Assembly (NCBI RefSeq): GCF_037977055.1 | Contig: NZ_CP150274.1 | Span: 6,820,001 to 6,884,000, forward strand | Origin: Paenibacillus sp. FSL K6-1096 | GTDB lineage: Bacteria; Bacillota; Bacilli; Paenibacillales; Paenibacillaceae | DNA length: 64,000 bases | Direction: 5' to 3' | Shown: in pieces, positions 1 to 8,836 of the stretch | Numbering within the stretch: the stretch's first letter is position 1 | How the letters are laid out: every line of letters begins with the position of its first letter | Translations under genes and position numbers: made by a program | The notes under the pieces: generated by a model | The model's input: only the letters and a program-made list of their open reading frames with translations | Told to the model about the DNA's origin: nothing | The model's database searches: none

Positions 1-65
1 CAAGGGTGAGAAGGACTGCCGGGCCGTCTCTTAACAGAAGCGGTGCTGAAGAGGTAGCGTTCATA

Positions 66-99
66 GAAGAAGCGGGCTGATGATTCAGCCCGCTTCTTC
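66..99. terminator. 15-bp inverted repeat, probable bidirectional terminator
   Basis: Arms 66-80 and 85-99 are perfectly complementary around a TGAT loop. There is no long T run on either side, so it is a weak intrinsic terminator by sequence. It lies between whatever gene ends left of the window and the minus-strand gene ending at 137. Confidence 0.6.
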
Positions 100-136
100 G
101 CGCTGTGCGGCTTCGTGGAGCCGGCTCCGGGTGTAC

Positions 137-817
137 CTAGGGGCGGTTAGGTACAAACGATTTGATCCAGGTACCAAAGCTTCCCGGATTCCGGGTCTGA
201 ACCAGCACCACGCCTTCGCCGCGGAACCGGCAGACCAGCGCCTCGCCGCTGGTTAAGCTGTTCAGCCAGCCGGAGGCTGCTTTTTCTATCTTATAGTGCA
301 TATAATCCGGCCAGGCCACCAGGTGCCCGTTATCGATAATGATCTCCTCGCCAGGTCCCAGATTCACCGCGTGGATGGCTCCGAAGGAGGAGAGGAACAC
401 GGTTCCCTTGCCGCTGATCTCCAGAATGAAGAACCCTTCGCCGGAAAATAGCCCGCGCGCAAGATTCTGCATCTTGGTATTGACCTGAATGCCCTGAGTT
501 CCAGCCAGGAAGCCGTCCTTCTGCACGATCAGCTTGTACGAGCCGTCCAGCTCAATGGATTGAATATCGCCGATGGCTCCGGGGGAGAGCAGCACCTCGC
601 TCTGTCCGCGCGTGGCGGTCAGCTCCTGGAAGAAGAACTTCTCCCCGCTCAGCATCCGGCCCAGACCGCGCATAATGCCTCCGTCAACCGTTCCTCTCAG
701 CTCCACATTCGGCGACATGGCGACCATTGCCCCCATCTCGGCCTTCACGCTCTCACCCGGCTCCAGCAATACCTTAAGCATCGCGAAGGCACCGTCATAC
801 AGTACATCATATCTCAT
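137..817 (-). CDS. AIM24 / TIGR00266 family protein
   Basis: This 226-residue protein has no signal peptide or membrane helix and is built of short glycine-rich beta strands. It opens with MRYDVLYDG and has repeated segments ending in G-x-G-x-hydrophobic, such as LARGLFSGEGFF, the pattern of the AIM24/TIGR00266 family, whose length it matches. The biochemical role of bacterial members is not established; yeast Aim24 is mitochondrial. The start at 817 follows an AGGAGG ribosome site about 7 nt away. It is a single-gene unit ending against the hairpin at 66-99. Family assignment is confident; function is not known. Confidence 0.85.
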   Translation of the reverse strand: MRYDVLYDGAFAMLKVLLEPGESVKAEMGAMVAMSPNVELRGTVDGGIMRGLGRMLSGEKFFFQELTATRGQSEVLLSPGAIGDIQSIELDGSYKLIVQKDGFLAGTQGIQVNTKMQNLARGLFSGEGFFILEISGKGTVFLSSFGAIHAVNLGPGEEIIIDNGHLVAWPDYMHYKIEKAASGWLNSLTSGEALVCRFRGEGVVLVQTRNPGSFGTWIKSFVPNRP

Positions 818-1039
818 TGTATTTCTCCTCCTGATTCTGCGTTTCTTGGTATTCTAAGTATTCATCAAGAATACTAGAATAAGCAGTCCTCCCGCAAGGC
901 GGGCTTGCCGCTCAATGAACAGGCTTGGCAGCAAATGAATATAATGAACTCTGCCGGGCAACCTACCTCTAAGTGTGTTAAAATTAAAATAACAGTGCTC
1001 ACCGCACTGAATCCAGTATGACAAGGAGTGCAGCCGATT

Positions 1040-1252
1040 ATGGCACGTACACGAACGCAAAAAGCCCTGCGCAAGGCAGAGCGCTCCGGCGCCTGGTGCG
1101 CGGAAAGAAACCGCAGGCAGAACCAGGATTATGCCGCCATCTCCCAGCATGTCAGAGTGACCCCGGGCAAGCAACAACAGTTGAATAGAATCAAGCATAA
1201 GGAGCGGATCTTCCAGGATGGCGCTCCTTATCCATGTCTTCAGGCATCCTAA
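1040..1252 (+). CDS. small basic hypothetical protein
   Basis: A 70-residue protein beginning MARTRTQKALRKAERSG, rich in Arg, Lys and Gln, with no membrane segment. A GTG at 1028 overlaps the ribosome site AAGGAG (1023-1028), so the ATG at 1040, 11 nt downstream of that site, is the likely start. The charged N-terminus suggests a nucleic-acid-associated or spore-associated small protein, but no domain is recognised. It ends 3 nt before the stop of the convergent AraC gene, with no terminator hairpin between them. Confidence 0.7.
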   Translation: MARTRTQKALRKAERSGAWCAERNRRQNQDYAAISQHVRVTPGKQQQLNRIKHKERIFQDGAPYPCLQAS

Positions 1253-1255
1253 AGG

Positions 1256-2074
1256 CTAGGCTTGCGCTCTGCTGTGAATGCGGTACTGCTTGGGTGACAT
1301 GCCGAACCGGCTGCGGAACACGCGGTGGAAGTACGTATAGTTCGCAAAGCCGCAGGTCTCGGAGACATGCTCCAGCGGCATGGGGCTGAAGGTGATTTTC
1401 TCCCGGGCCATGTCGAGCCTGACATCATTTACATATTTCACAATTGTCGTGCCGAACGCCTCCTTGAACAGATGCACCGCGCGGGAGACCGAGATATCCA
1501 CATGGCTGGCGACATCCTCCAGCCGGAAGGCGTAAGAGGCATGCTCCTCAACATATTGCTTCATGCGGTAAGCCAGATAAGCCTTCGGGGAAATCACGGG
1601 CTGGTCCGTCATCAGCCGGTCAATCTCCATGCAGAGAATCTGCAGATAACAAGCGGAAATCTCCGGCGAGGAATCCGACAGGCGGCGCTGCTCCAGCACC
1701 AGCTGGCGGAACAGTCCCAGAATATGGTCGCTAAGCGGCAGCCGGAGTACAGCAGGACGCGCCTTGCGCCCCCACCATTCCTCAATCCAGGGGCCGCTGC
1801 AAAAGATATGGTAATCCCCGCTCTCGATGCGCGGTTTGCCGACAGGGTAGACCTCCTTGTCAATGCTTAAGTAGTAGGGATCGGTCGGGGCGAACAGCAT
1901 CAGATCCCCGCTCTCGACAATGGTAATGGCGCCGTTCTCCTTGGTCCGGCTGCGCCCTTCGGTCTGGAGCCGGAGCAGATAATACTGCACACCTTCGCTG
2001 CGCGACATATGAAACGGCTTGCGGTGGAAGGAGAATCCGGCGGATAGAATATGGCAAGCTGCGGTTTGTGTCAT
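1256..2074 (-). CDS. AraC family transcriptional regulator
   Basis: A 272-residue regulator. Residues 1-110 resemble the cupin-like effector domain of AraC proteins, and residues 168-266 form the two-helix-turn-helix AraC DNA-binding domain (RLEDVASHVDISVSRAVHLF, then HVSETCGFANYTYFHRVFRS). The family binds promoter DNA as a dimer in response to a small molecule, often a sugar. It is divergent from the isomerase/dehydrogenase operon starting at 2360, with a 285-bp shared upstream region, so it most likely controls that operon. GGGAGGA precedes the start at 2074. The ligand is unknown. Confidence 0.92.
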   Translation of the reverse strand: MTQTAACHILSAGFSFHRKPFHMSRSEGVQYYLLRLQTEGRSRTKENGAITIVESGDLMLFAPTDPYYLSIDKEVYPVGKPRIESGDYHIFCSGPWIEEWWGRKARPAVLRLPLSDHILGLFRQLVLEQRRLSDSSPEISACYLQILCMEIDRLMTDQPVISPKAYLAYRMKQYVEEHASYAFRLEDVASHVDISVSRAVHLFKEAFGTTIVKYVNDVRLDMAREKITFSPMPLEHVSETCGFANYTYFHRVFRSRFGMSPKQYRIHSRAQA

Positions 2075-2359
2075 GAGTCCTCCCGGATGAATGAAATGAT
2101 AAGCAGATTGTTCATGTTTTAATCATATTATTCATTTTATTATATACGCTTTCATATTACCATGTACCTAAGCAAAAAACATACAAATGATGTGGAGGAG
2201 GCCGTATTGCGGCGCAATTCGCTGCATTGACAAACTCTGGAAGCGATGGGTGGAAGTTTAAGCACTTCATTCCCTCCGGCGTTTGCAGCCCTTTTGTTCA
2301 GGAATGCGGCAGCGGCAGGATCAGGATGACTCCGGATCATATAAGGAGAGGAACAAGGA

Positions 2360-3127
2360 ATGTTGAAGGTAGGACTTCAGCTGTATACGGTAAGAGAAGA
2401 ACTGGAACAGGATTTCGAAGGAACGATCCGCAAGGTGGCTGAGATGGGTTACAGTGGCGTAGAGTTCTTCAACTACTTCGGCCGTACTGCCGCCCAAGTG
2501 AAGGCGCTGCTGGAAGAGACAGGACTCGTTGCTGTAGGAGCTCACCGCCCGTATGAGGCGATGCTGAATGATACGCAGCAGGAGATCAGCTTCAACCTGG
2601 AGATCGGCAACCGTAATCTGATTGTGCCGTATCTGACGGAAGAACAGCGCAACTGGCCTGAAGTGGCAGCTAACCTGCGTGTTATCGGGGACAAGTGCCT
2701 GAAAGGCGGAGCGGTTCTTTCTTATCATAATCATGATTTTGAATTCACTGAGAAGGTTGAGGGACAGCCTGCGTTCGATTATCTGTTCGATACGGTGCCT
2801 GCAGAGCAGCTGCAGGTAGAGATGGATACCTGCTGGGTGTATTATGGCGGGTATGATCCGGCAGAATATATCCATAAGTATGCAGGACGTCTGCCGATCA
2901 TCCACCTGAAGGACCTGAAGAAGCGCGAAGACGGCTCCCCGGAGACGGTTGTGCTGGGTGAAGGTGAAGTCGAACTGGGTGCAGTTATTGAAGCGGCCGC
3001 TGCGGCCGGTGTGGAGTGGGCAGTGGTGGAGCAGGACTTCTGCAGCCGTTCGCCGCTTGCAAGTGTAGAGGACAGCTTGAACTGGATCAGAACCTACGAG
3101 AAACAAGGAGGAAGTATTCATGTCTAA
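2360..3127 (+). CDS. sugar phosphate isomerase/epimerase, IolE-like TIM barrel
   Basis: A 255-residue AP-endonuclease-2-type TIM barrel of the xylose isomerase-like superfamily. Candidate metal-binding and catalytic residues sit at strand ends: the His residues in SYHNHDFEF, the Asp in VEMDTCWVYYGG, the His in IIHLKDLKK and the Glu in VVEQD. Relatives isomerise, epimerise or dehydrate sugars and inositol derivatives with a divalent metal. The ATG at 2360 follows AGGAGAGGAAC. It is the first gene of an operon and overlaps the next start by 8 bp, so the two are translationally coupled. The substrate cannot be read from sequence. Confidence 0.9.
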   Translation: MLKVGLQLYTVREELEQDFEGTIRKVAEMGYSGVEFFNYFGRTAAQVKALLEETGLVAVGAHRPYEAMLNDTQQEISFNLEIGNRNLIVPYLTEEQRNWPEVAANLRVIGDKCLKGGAVLSYHNHDFEFTEKVEGQPAFDYLFDTVPAEQLQVEMDTCWVYYGGYDPAEYIHKYAGRLPIIHLKDLKKREDGSPETVVLGEGEVELGAVIEAAAAAGVEWAVVEQDFCSRSPLASVEDSLNWIRTYEKQGGSIHV

Positions 3128-4217
3128 CAAACTCAAGATTGCTATTATCGGTTGCGGTGGTATCGCAAACGGCAAACATATGCCAAGCCTGGCCCGCCAG
3201 GAGGATGCTGAAATGGTGGCGTTCTGCGACATCGTGGAAGAACGCGCCCAGGAGGCGGCTAAGACTTACGGCGCAGAAGGCGCTGCGGTGTTCACCGATT
3301 TCCGTGAGATGCTGGGGGCTGGCGGCTTCGACATTGTTCATGTCTGCACACCGAATGACAGCCACTCCGAGATTACGGTTGCTGCACTGGAAGCCGGCAA
3401 TCACGTGCTGTGCGAGAAGCCTATGGCCAAGACGGCTGCACAGGCCAAAGAGATGCTGGATGCCGCCAAGCGTACAGGCAAGAAGCTGTCGATCGCCTAT
3501 CAGAACCGCTTCCGTGCGGACAGCGAATATCTGAAGGGGCTGTGCGAGGGCGGAGAGCTCGGCGATATCTATTATGGCAAAGCAATTGCGCTGCGCCGCC
3601 GTGCGGTTCCAACCTGGGGCGTGTTCCTGGATGAAGAGAAGCAGGGCGGAGGCCCTCTGATCGATATCGGTACCCATGCGCTTGACCTCACCCTCTGGCT
3701 GATGGATAACTACAAGCCGCGTATGGTTGTAGGCTCCACCTTCCACAAGCTGGGCCAGCGCAAGAATGCAGCGAACGCCTTTGGCCCGTGGGACCCTGAG
3801 CAGTTCAAGGTTGAAGATTCCGCCTTCGGCTTCATTACGATGGAGAACGGTGCTACAATTGTACTTGAATCGAGCTGGGCGCTTAATGTGTCCGAATTTG
3901 GCGAAGCGAAGACGCTGCTTGCCGGTACAGAAGGCGGAGCGGACATGAAGGACGGCCTGCGTCTGAACGGGGAGCGCGCGGGACGCCTCTATGAGACCAA
4001 GGTAGACTTGTCCTCCGGCGGAGTCGCTTTCTACAGCGGTGCTGCCGAGAATGAAGCGGACCGTGAAGCCCGCCTGTGGCTGGAAGCGGTAAGAGAAGAC
4101 AAGGACCCGGTAGTTCTGCCGGAGCAGGCCTATGTCGTTACCCAGATTCTGGAGGCAGTATACGAATCGGCCCGTACCGGCCGTGCCGTGTATTTCGACG
4201 GAAGCGAAGACAACTAA
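3120..4217 (+). CDS. Gfo/Idh/MocA family NAD(P)-dependent oxidoreductase (first)
   Basis: A 365-residue dehydrogenase. The N-terminal Rossmann fold carries AIIGCGGIA, and the family signature CEKPMA lies near residue 100. The C-terminal alpha/beta domain carries GGPLIDIGTHALDL, whose His is the usual proton-relay position. Such enzymes oxidise or reduce sugar or inositol hydroxyls with NAD(P). The ATG at 3120 lies inside the end of the isomerase gene, with AGGAGG just upstream. A pair of these enzymes next to two TIM-barrel isomerases is typical of polyol or keto-sugar catabolic operons. The exact substrate is unknown. Confidence 0.93.
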   Translation: MSNKLKIAIIGCGGIANGKHMPSLARQEDAEMVAFCDIVEERAQEAAKTYGAEGAAVFTDFREMLGAGGFDIVHVCTPNDSHSEITVAALEAGNHVLCEKPMAKTAAQAKEMLDAAKRTGKKLSIAYQNRFRADSEYLKGLCEGGELGDIYYGKAIALRRRAVPTWGVFLDEEKQGGGPLIDIGTHALDLTLWLMDNYKPRMVVGSTFHKLGQRKNAANAFGPWDPEQFKVEDSAFGFITMENGATIVLESSWALNVSEFGEAKTLLAGTEGGADMKDGLRLNGERAGRLYETKVDLSSGGVAFYSGAAENEADREARLWLEAVREDKDPVVLPEQAYVVTQILEAVYESARTGRAVYFDGSEDN

Positions 4218-4268
4218 GAGCACCTGACCGGTTCACGCGACTATTCAGACAAAACAGGAGTGGAATCC

Positions 4269-5339
4269 ATGAGTTCAATCAAACATACTGTAGTTATCGT
4301 TGGTTACGGCGGAATGGGCAGCTACCATACGCAGCTGGTCAAAGAGAGTGACCGTGTAGTGGTGCAAGGCGCCTACGATCTGCTGGAAGAGCGGCGCGCT
4401 CTGGCGGCGGAGGCAGGGTATACCGCGTATTCCAGCTATGAGGAGGTGCTGGCAGATCCGGCGGTGGACATTGTGCTGATCGCAACCCCGAACGATGTGC
4501 ACAAGGACATTGCCATCCGCGCCTTCCAGGCGGGCAAGCATGTTGTCTGCGAGAAGCCGGTTGCTTTATCCTCGGCGGAATTCACTGAGATGCAGGCCGC
4601 CGCCAAGGCAGCGGGCCGGGTGCTGATGGTGCACCAGAACAGACGCTGGGACGAGGACTTCCGCGTAATCAAGGAGATGTATGAGCAGGGAACGATTGGT
4701 TCGCTCTTTCAGATTGAATCCCGCGTGCATGGAGCCAACGGAATTCCCGGGGACTGGCGCCATGTGAAGGAGCAGGGCGGCGGGATGCTGCTGGACTGGG
4801 GCGTGCATCTGCTGGACCAGCTGCTGTTCATGATCGACAGCAAGGTGACCAGTGTCAGCAGCAATCTGAGCTTTATTCTGGGCAATGATGTAGATGACGG
4901 CTTCGATGCAATCCTGCAGTTCGAGAACGGGATCAGAGCGGTTGTCGAGGTCGGCACGACCAATTTCATTACCATGCCCAGATGGTATGTGAAGGGCACG
5001 CAGGGGACGGCGATCATTGAAGACTGGTCGCTGCGGGGAAGAATTGTAGCCCCCAACCACGAATCGGAGAAAATCGAACCGACACCGATCCGTGCCGGTG
5101 TGGGCCTGACCAAGACCATGGCTCCGCCTTCAGAAGGCGCGACAACCACCCAGGACCTGCCGGCCGCCTCAGAGCTTCCGTCCAGCTTCTATAATAATCT
5201 GGCTGAAGTGATCGAGGGCACCGCAGAGCCGATTGTCAAGAACGCCGAGGTGCTCCGCGTCCTGAAGCTGATTGAGGCGATCTTTGAAGCAGCAGAGCGT
5301 AATGAGACGGTGAAGAATTTCGACACGTACGGAGCTTAA
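4269..5339 (+). CDS. Gfo/Idh/MocA family NAD(P)-dependent oxidoreductase (second)
   Basis: A 356-residue second dehydrogenase of the same family, with VGYGGMGSY as its Rossmann motif, CEKPVA near residue 96, and GGGMLLDWGVHLLDQ in the C-terminal domain. An in-frame GTG lies at 4260 but overlaps the AGGAG ribosome site (4256-4260); the ATG at 4269 has 8-nt spacing and is chosen. It is 51 bp downstream of the first dehydrogenase on the same strand. The two are clearly diverged paralogues, suggesting consecutive steps or a coupled oxidation and reduction rather than a recent duplication. Confidence 0.93.
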   Translation: MSSIKHTVVIVGYGGMGSYHTQLVKESDRVVVQGAYDLLEERRALAAEAGYTAYSSYEEVLADPAVDIVLIATPNDVHKDIAIRAFQAGKHVVCEKPVALSSAEFTEMQAAAKAAGRVLMVHQNRRWDEDFRVIKEMYEQGTIGSLFQIESRVHGANGIPGDWRHVKEQGGGMLLDWGVHLLDQLLFMIDSKVTSVSSNLSFILGNDVDDGFDAILQFENGIRAVVEVGTTNFITMPRWYVKGTQGTAIIEDWSLRGRIVAPNHESEKIEPTPIRAGVGLTKTMAPPSEGATTTQDLPAASELPSSFYNNLAEVIEGTAEPIVKNAEVLRVLKLIEAIFEAAERNETVKNFDTYGA

Positions 5340-5382
5340 CTAGCTGTACACAATGTAACCTATGGAGAGGTGGCATCTGCAA

Positions 5383-6351
5383 ATGAAACTTGGAGTATTT
5401 ATGGTGTTGTTCGGCGGACGGGGGTTCGAGGACGCGCTGGATTATGTGGCTTCTAAAGGGCTGAAGGCTGTAGAGATCGGCACCGGCGGTTATCCCGGCA
5501 ACAGCCATTGCAATCCGAAGGAGCTGCTGGAGGACGAAGCTGCGCTGAAGGCCTTCAAGGATGCGGTAGAATCACGCGGACTGATGATCAGCGCGCTAAG
5601 CTGCCACGGCAACCCGCTGCACCCGCAGAAGGAATTGGCAGATAAGGATCATGAGGTGTTTGTGAACACGGTTAAACTGGCGAATAAGCTGGGCGTCAAG
5701 GTGGTCAATACCTTCTCCGGCTGTCCCGGCGACCATGAAGGTGCAAAATATCCGAACTGGCCGGTGGCTCCTTGGCCGAATGATTACCAGGAGATTCTGG
5801 ACTGGCAGTGGGAGAACAAGGTGATCCCTTACTGGACCGAGCAGGCGGCCTTCGCTGCTGCACATGATGTGAAGATTGGTCTTGAGCTGCATGGCGGGTT
5901 CTCGGTGCACACTCCGGCTACCCTGCTCAGACTTAGAGAAGCTGCCGGGGAAGCGATCGGGGCCAACCTTGACCCTAGCCATATGTGGTGGCAGGGCATT
6001 GATCCGGTCCAGGCTATTCATATTCTGGGCCGCGAAGGGGCCATCCATCACTTCCATGCGAAGGATACCGTCATTGACCCGGTCAATGTGAACAAGCATG
6101 GTCTGACCGACATGCAGTCCTATACGAAGATGCTGGACCGTGCCTGGCAGTTCCGTTCCGTAGGCTACGGACACGATGTCAAGGTCTGGGCGGATATGAT
6201 GAGCGCGCTGCGTCTTGTCGGATACGACTATGTGGTTAGTATTGAACACGAAGACGGCCTGATGTCGATCGAAGAGGGCTTCTCCAAGGCGGTCGCCAAC
6301 CTCCAGCAGGTGCTGATTGAGGAGCCTGTCTCCGAGATGTGGTGGGTCTAA
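5383..6351 (+). CDS. sugar phosphate isomerase/epimerase, TIM barrel (second)
   Basis: A 322-residue xylose isomerase-like TIM barrel, longer than the first enzyme of the operon and distinct from it. Candidate metal ligands are the Glu in GLELHGGFSVH, the Asp and His in ANLDPSHMWW, the His in HHFHAKD and the Glu in VVSIEHEDG. The upstream ATG at 5362 has no ribosome site; GGAGAGG lies 9 nt before the ATG at 5383, so that start is taken. The next gene begins 3 nt after its stop. It probably rearranges the product of the operon dehydrogenases. Confidence 0.92.
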   Translation: MKLGVFMVLFGGRGFEDALDYVASKGLKAVEIGTGGYPGNSHCNPKELLEDEAALKAFKDAVESRGLMISALSCHGNPLHPQKELADKDHEVFVNTVKLANKLGVKVVNTFSGCPGDHEGAKYPNWPVAPWPNDYQEILDWQWENKVIPYWTEQAAFAAAHDVKIGLELHGGFSVHTPATLLRLREAAGEAIGANLDPSHMWWQGIDPVQAIHILGREGAIHHFHAKDTVIDPVNVNKHGLTDMQSYTKMLDRAWQFRSVGYGHDVKVWADMMSALRLVGYDYVVSIEHEDGLMSIEEGFSKAVANLQQVLIEEPVSEMWWV

Positions 6352-6354
6352 CGG

Positions 6355-7326
6355 GTGGAGAGCTTCACCAAGGTTAAGCTGGAGGACAGTGAGCTTCGGC
6401 TGTTGGCGGCGGCTGCTTTTGGCAACGATGTAAGGATTGCAGGCAGCCGGGAGCTGACCGGAGGGTTCTTCAATACGGCATATGATCTGGAGCTTAGCGA
6501 TGGCCGGTCAGTGATCCTGAAGGTAGCTCCTGCACCGGAGACGGAAGTCTTAAGCTATGAGAAGGATATTATGCGGGCCGAGGTGGAGGCGCTGAGGCTG
6601 ATGCGTGCTGCGGGCGGAGTGCCTGTGCCTGAAGTCTACAGCTATGATGAGACTCTGAAGCTGATAACATCTCCTTATTTCTTCCTGGAGAAGGTGGAAG
6701 GGCAGCCGTACAACGAGATCAAGGAGACTCTGACGGCGGAGCAGCAGTCTGCCATCGAATTCGAGGTTGGACGGCTTCAGCGCAGAATTAATGAGATTGA
6801 GGGGCCGGCCTTCGGACTGTTCGGCAAAGTACCGGGCGCGAACGGACACTCCTGGAGGGAGACCTTCCGGTCCATGCTGCTGAATGTGCTCCAGGATGCG
6901 GACAGGCTGGGGGCCCGTCTGCCCGCTTCTCTTCCTGAATTCGAGCAGGTGCTGGAGCATTATTTGCCTGCGCTTGATGAAGTGAGTCAGCCGCGCCTTG
7001 TGCACTGGGACCTGTGGAACGGCAACATTTTCGTGCAGGACGGGGCCGTTGTGTCCATTATTGACTGGGAGCGGGCAATGTGGGGCGATGTGCTGCAGGA
7101 GTATTATTTCCGGCATTTCGAGAACTCGCCGGCGTTCCATGAAGGGTACGGTCTGACTTTTACGAGCCGGAATGAAATGCTGCGGAAGCAGTTATATGAC
7201 CTGCACCTGGATTTGATCCTCGCCGTTGAGTGCTACTCACGCCAGTATAAGGATGAGAACCATGTGCGCTGGGCGCATGACAATCTCACCGAGTCCTGGA
7301 GACTGTTCACTGAATTGGTATCATAG
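6355..7326 (+). CDS. APH-fold phosphotransferase (aminoglycoside phosphotransferase family)
   Basis: A 323-residue kinase-fold protein. The catalytic loop reads LVHWDLWNGN in place of the usual HGDLHxxN, and the metal-binding motif is IIDWERAMWGD. An N-lobe Lys occurs in VILKVAP. The family phosphorylates aminoglycosides, choline, sugars or amino-acid derivatives with ATP. The GTG start lies 3 nt after the isomerase stop, making it the last gene of the operon. That position argues for phosphorylation of the operon's own sugar-like substrate rather than drug resistance, though this is inference. A terminator follows. Confidence 0.88.
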   Translation: MESFTKVKLEDSELRLLAAAAFGNDVRIAGSRELTGGFFNTAYDLELSDGRSVILKVAPAPETEVLSYEKDIMRAEVEALRLMRAAGGVPVPEVYSYDETLKLITSPYFFLEKVEGQPYNEIKETLTAEQQSAIEFEVGRLQRRINEIEGPAFGLFGKVPGANGHSWRETFRSMLLNVLQDADRLGARLPASLPEFEQVLEHYLPALDEVSQPRLVHWDLWNGNIFVQDGAVVSIIDWERAMWGDVLQEYYFRHFENSPAFHEGYGLTFTSRNEMLRKQLYDLHLDLILAVECYSRQYKDENHVRWAHDNLTESWRLFTELVS

Positions 7327-7330
7327 CATA

Positions 7331-7367
7331 ATTGAGGCCGGGTCTCTGCGGAGATTCCGGTCTTTTC
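7331..7367 (+). terminator. probable terminator of the isomerase/dehydrogenase operon
   Basis: CCGGGTCTC and GAGATTCCGG form a bulged stem around TGCG, followed by TCTTTT, directly after the kinase stop codon. Confidence 0.55.
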
Positions 7368-7445
7368 AGCACCTTACGGAGTTAGCCTGAACTTACATAT
7401 AAATGACACGAAATGTTTGGTTGCGGTGGCGTTTTCAGAAACAGC

Positions 7446-7475
7446 TTGACGGCACCCCCCTCCGATAGATAAAAT
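7446..7475 (+). promoter_or_regulatory. sigma-A type promoter for the OppD gene
   Basis: TTGACG (7446-7451) and TAAAAT (7470-7475) are separated by 18 nt, about 70 bp before the ATG at 7547. The match is good but unproven. Confidence 0.55.
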
Positions 7476-7546
7476 AATAGTATTGCGTGTTTTTGGGTTA
7501 GTGAGCAAGACGATTACATTTGAAAAGAAGCAGAGAGGGTGACAGG

Positions 7547-8617
7547 ATGGAGCGCCTTTTAGAGGTAAAAGACCTGGCTATATCATTCAGAACACGCGGA
7601 GGAGAAGTACAGGCAATCCGTGGTGTAAGCTTTCATGTTAATAAAGGGGAAACACTGGCGATTGTCGGCGAATCCGGTTCCGGGAAGAGCGTTACCTCGC
7701 AGGCCGTGATGAAGCTGGTTCCTCAGCCTGCGGGCGAATATAAGCGCGGACAGATTCTGTTCGATGGACAAGATCTGATCCCCAAGAATGAGAAGCAGAT
7801 GCAGAAGATCCGCGGCAAGGAGATCGGCATGATCTTCCAGGACCCGATGACCTCGCTGAATCCGATGATGAAGGTCGGCAAGCAGATCACCGAGGTGCTG
7901 TTCAAGCACGAGACGATCACCAAGGAAGCCGCCTATAAGCGTGCGGTTGAGTTGCTTGGCCTGGTAGGTATTCCGTCGCCGGAACGCCGTTTCCAGCAGT
8001 ATCCGCATGAATTCAGCGGCGGGATGCGCCAGCGTGTCGTTATTGCGATGGCACTTGCCGCGAACCCTAAGCTGCTGATTGCCGATGAGCCGACCACGGC
8101 GCTTGACGTAACCATTCAGGCGCAGATTCTTGATCTGATGAAGGACCTGCAGAAGAAGATCGATACGGCCATCATTTTCATCACCCATGACCTGGGGGTT
8201 GTGGCGAGAATGGCTGACCGCGTAGCGGTTATGTATGCCGGACAGATTGTTGAGATGGGCACAGCGGAAGAAATCTTCTACGATCCGAGACATCCGTACA
8301 CTTGGGGCCTGCTGGCTTCCATGCCAAGTCTGGAGAGCAAGGGTACAATGCTGACTGCGATTCCTGGAACTCCGCCCGACCTCATCAAGCCGCCTAAGGG
8401 CGATGCCTTCGCGCTGCGCAGCTCGTATGCGATGGCAGTCGATCTGGAGAAGGAGCCTCCGATGTACAAGGTATCGGATTCCCATCTGGTGAAGTCCTGG
8501 CTGATGCATCCGATGGCCCCTGCGGTAGAGCCGCCTGAGGTTGTGAAGAAGCAGCGCCGCGTGCTCAGCAACGCTTACCCGGAGCCGGTTCTGGTGAAGG
8601 ACAGCAGCGACTTTTAA
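7547..8617 (+). CDS. oppD: oligopeptide/dipeptide ABC transporter ATP-binding protein, OppD type
   Basis: A 356-residue ABC ATPase with Walker A GESGSGKS near residue 41, signature FSGGMRQRVVIAMALA, Walker B LLIADEPTTALDV, the H-loop in FITHDLG, and the OppD/DppD C-terminal region containing IPGTPPDL. It would energise uptake of peptides or related solutes at the inner face of the membrane. An in-frame TTG at 7520 lacks a ribosome site; the ATG at 7547 follows GAGAGGGTGA. No permease, OppF or binding protein lies beside it, and a strong terminator follows, so it is monocistronic here. It may serve permeases encoded elsewhere or be the left-over part of a split operon. Confidence 0.92.
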   Translation: MERLLEVKDLAISFRTRGGEVQAIRGVSFHVNKGETLAIVGESGSGKSVTSQAVMKLVPQPAGEYKRGQILFDGQDLIPKNEKQMQKIRGKEIGMIFQDPMTSLNPMMKVGKQITEVLFKHETITKEAAYKRAVELLGLVGIPSPERRFQQYPHEFSGGMRQRVVIAMALAANPKLLIADEPTTALDVTIQAQILDLMKDLQKKIDTAIIFITHDLGVVARMADRVAVMYAGQIVEMGTAEEIFYDPRHPYTWGLLASMPSLESKGTMLTAIPGTPPDLIKPPKGDAFALRSSYAMAVDLEKEPPMYKVSDSHLVKSWLMHPMAPAVEPPEVVKKQRRVLSNAYPEPVLVKDSSDF

Positions 8618-8657
8618 GAATATACCGGCAATCTATACCGGACAATAGAGTTTACTC

Positions 8658-8690
8658 AGCGTCAGACCTTTATGGGTCTGGCGCTTTTTT
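8658..8690 (+). terminator. terminator after oppD
   Basis: AGCGTCAGACC pairs with GGTCTGGCGCT, with one T-G wobble, and is followed by six T residues; a classic intrinsic terminator. Confidence 0.9.
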
Positions 8691-8836
8691 GCGCTTTTCG
8701 GGAAATGATGCGGGCGGTAGAGTTAGTTATATTTCATATAAATATAAACTAATACGAACTATTATAAATAAAAGTATTGACTAATCCATTGATTCGCAGC
8801 AAAATGTAAGGGTATACATAGAGAGGTTGTGATGAG

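Noticed and set aside
2143..2154. cre site upstream of the isomerase/dehydrogenase operon
   Set aside because: TGAAAGCGTATA on the minus strand has two mismatches in conserved positions; too weak without other support.
6355..7326. Aminoglycoside resistance gene
   Set aside because: The fold is APH-like, but the catalytic loop is divergent and the gene is the last member of a catabolic operon, so a metabolic kinase is more likely.
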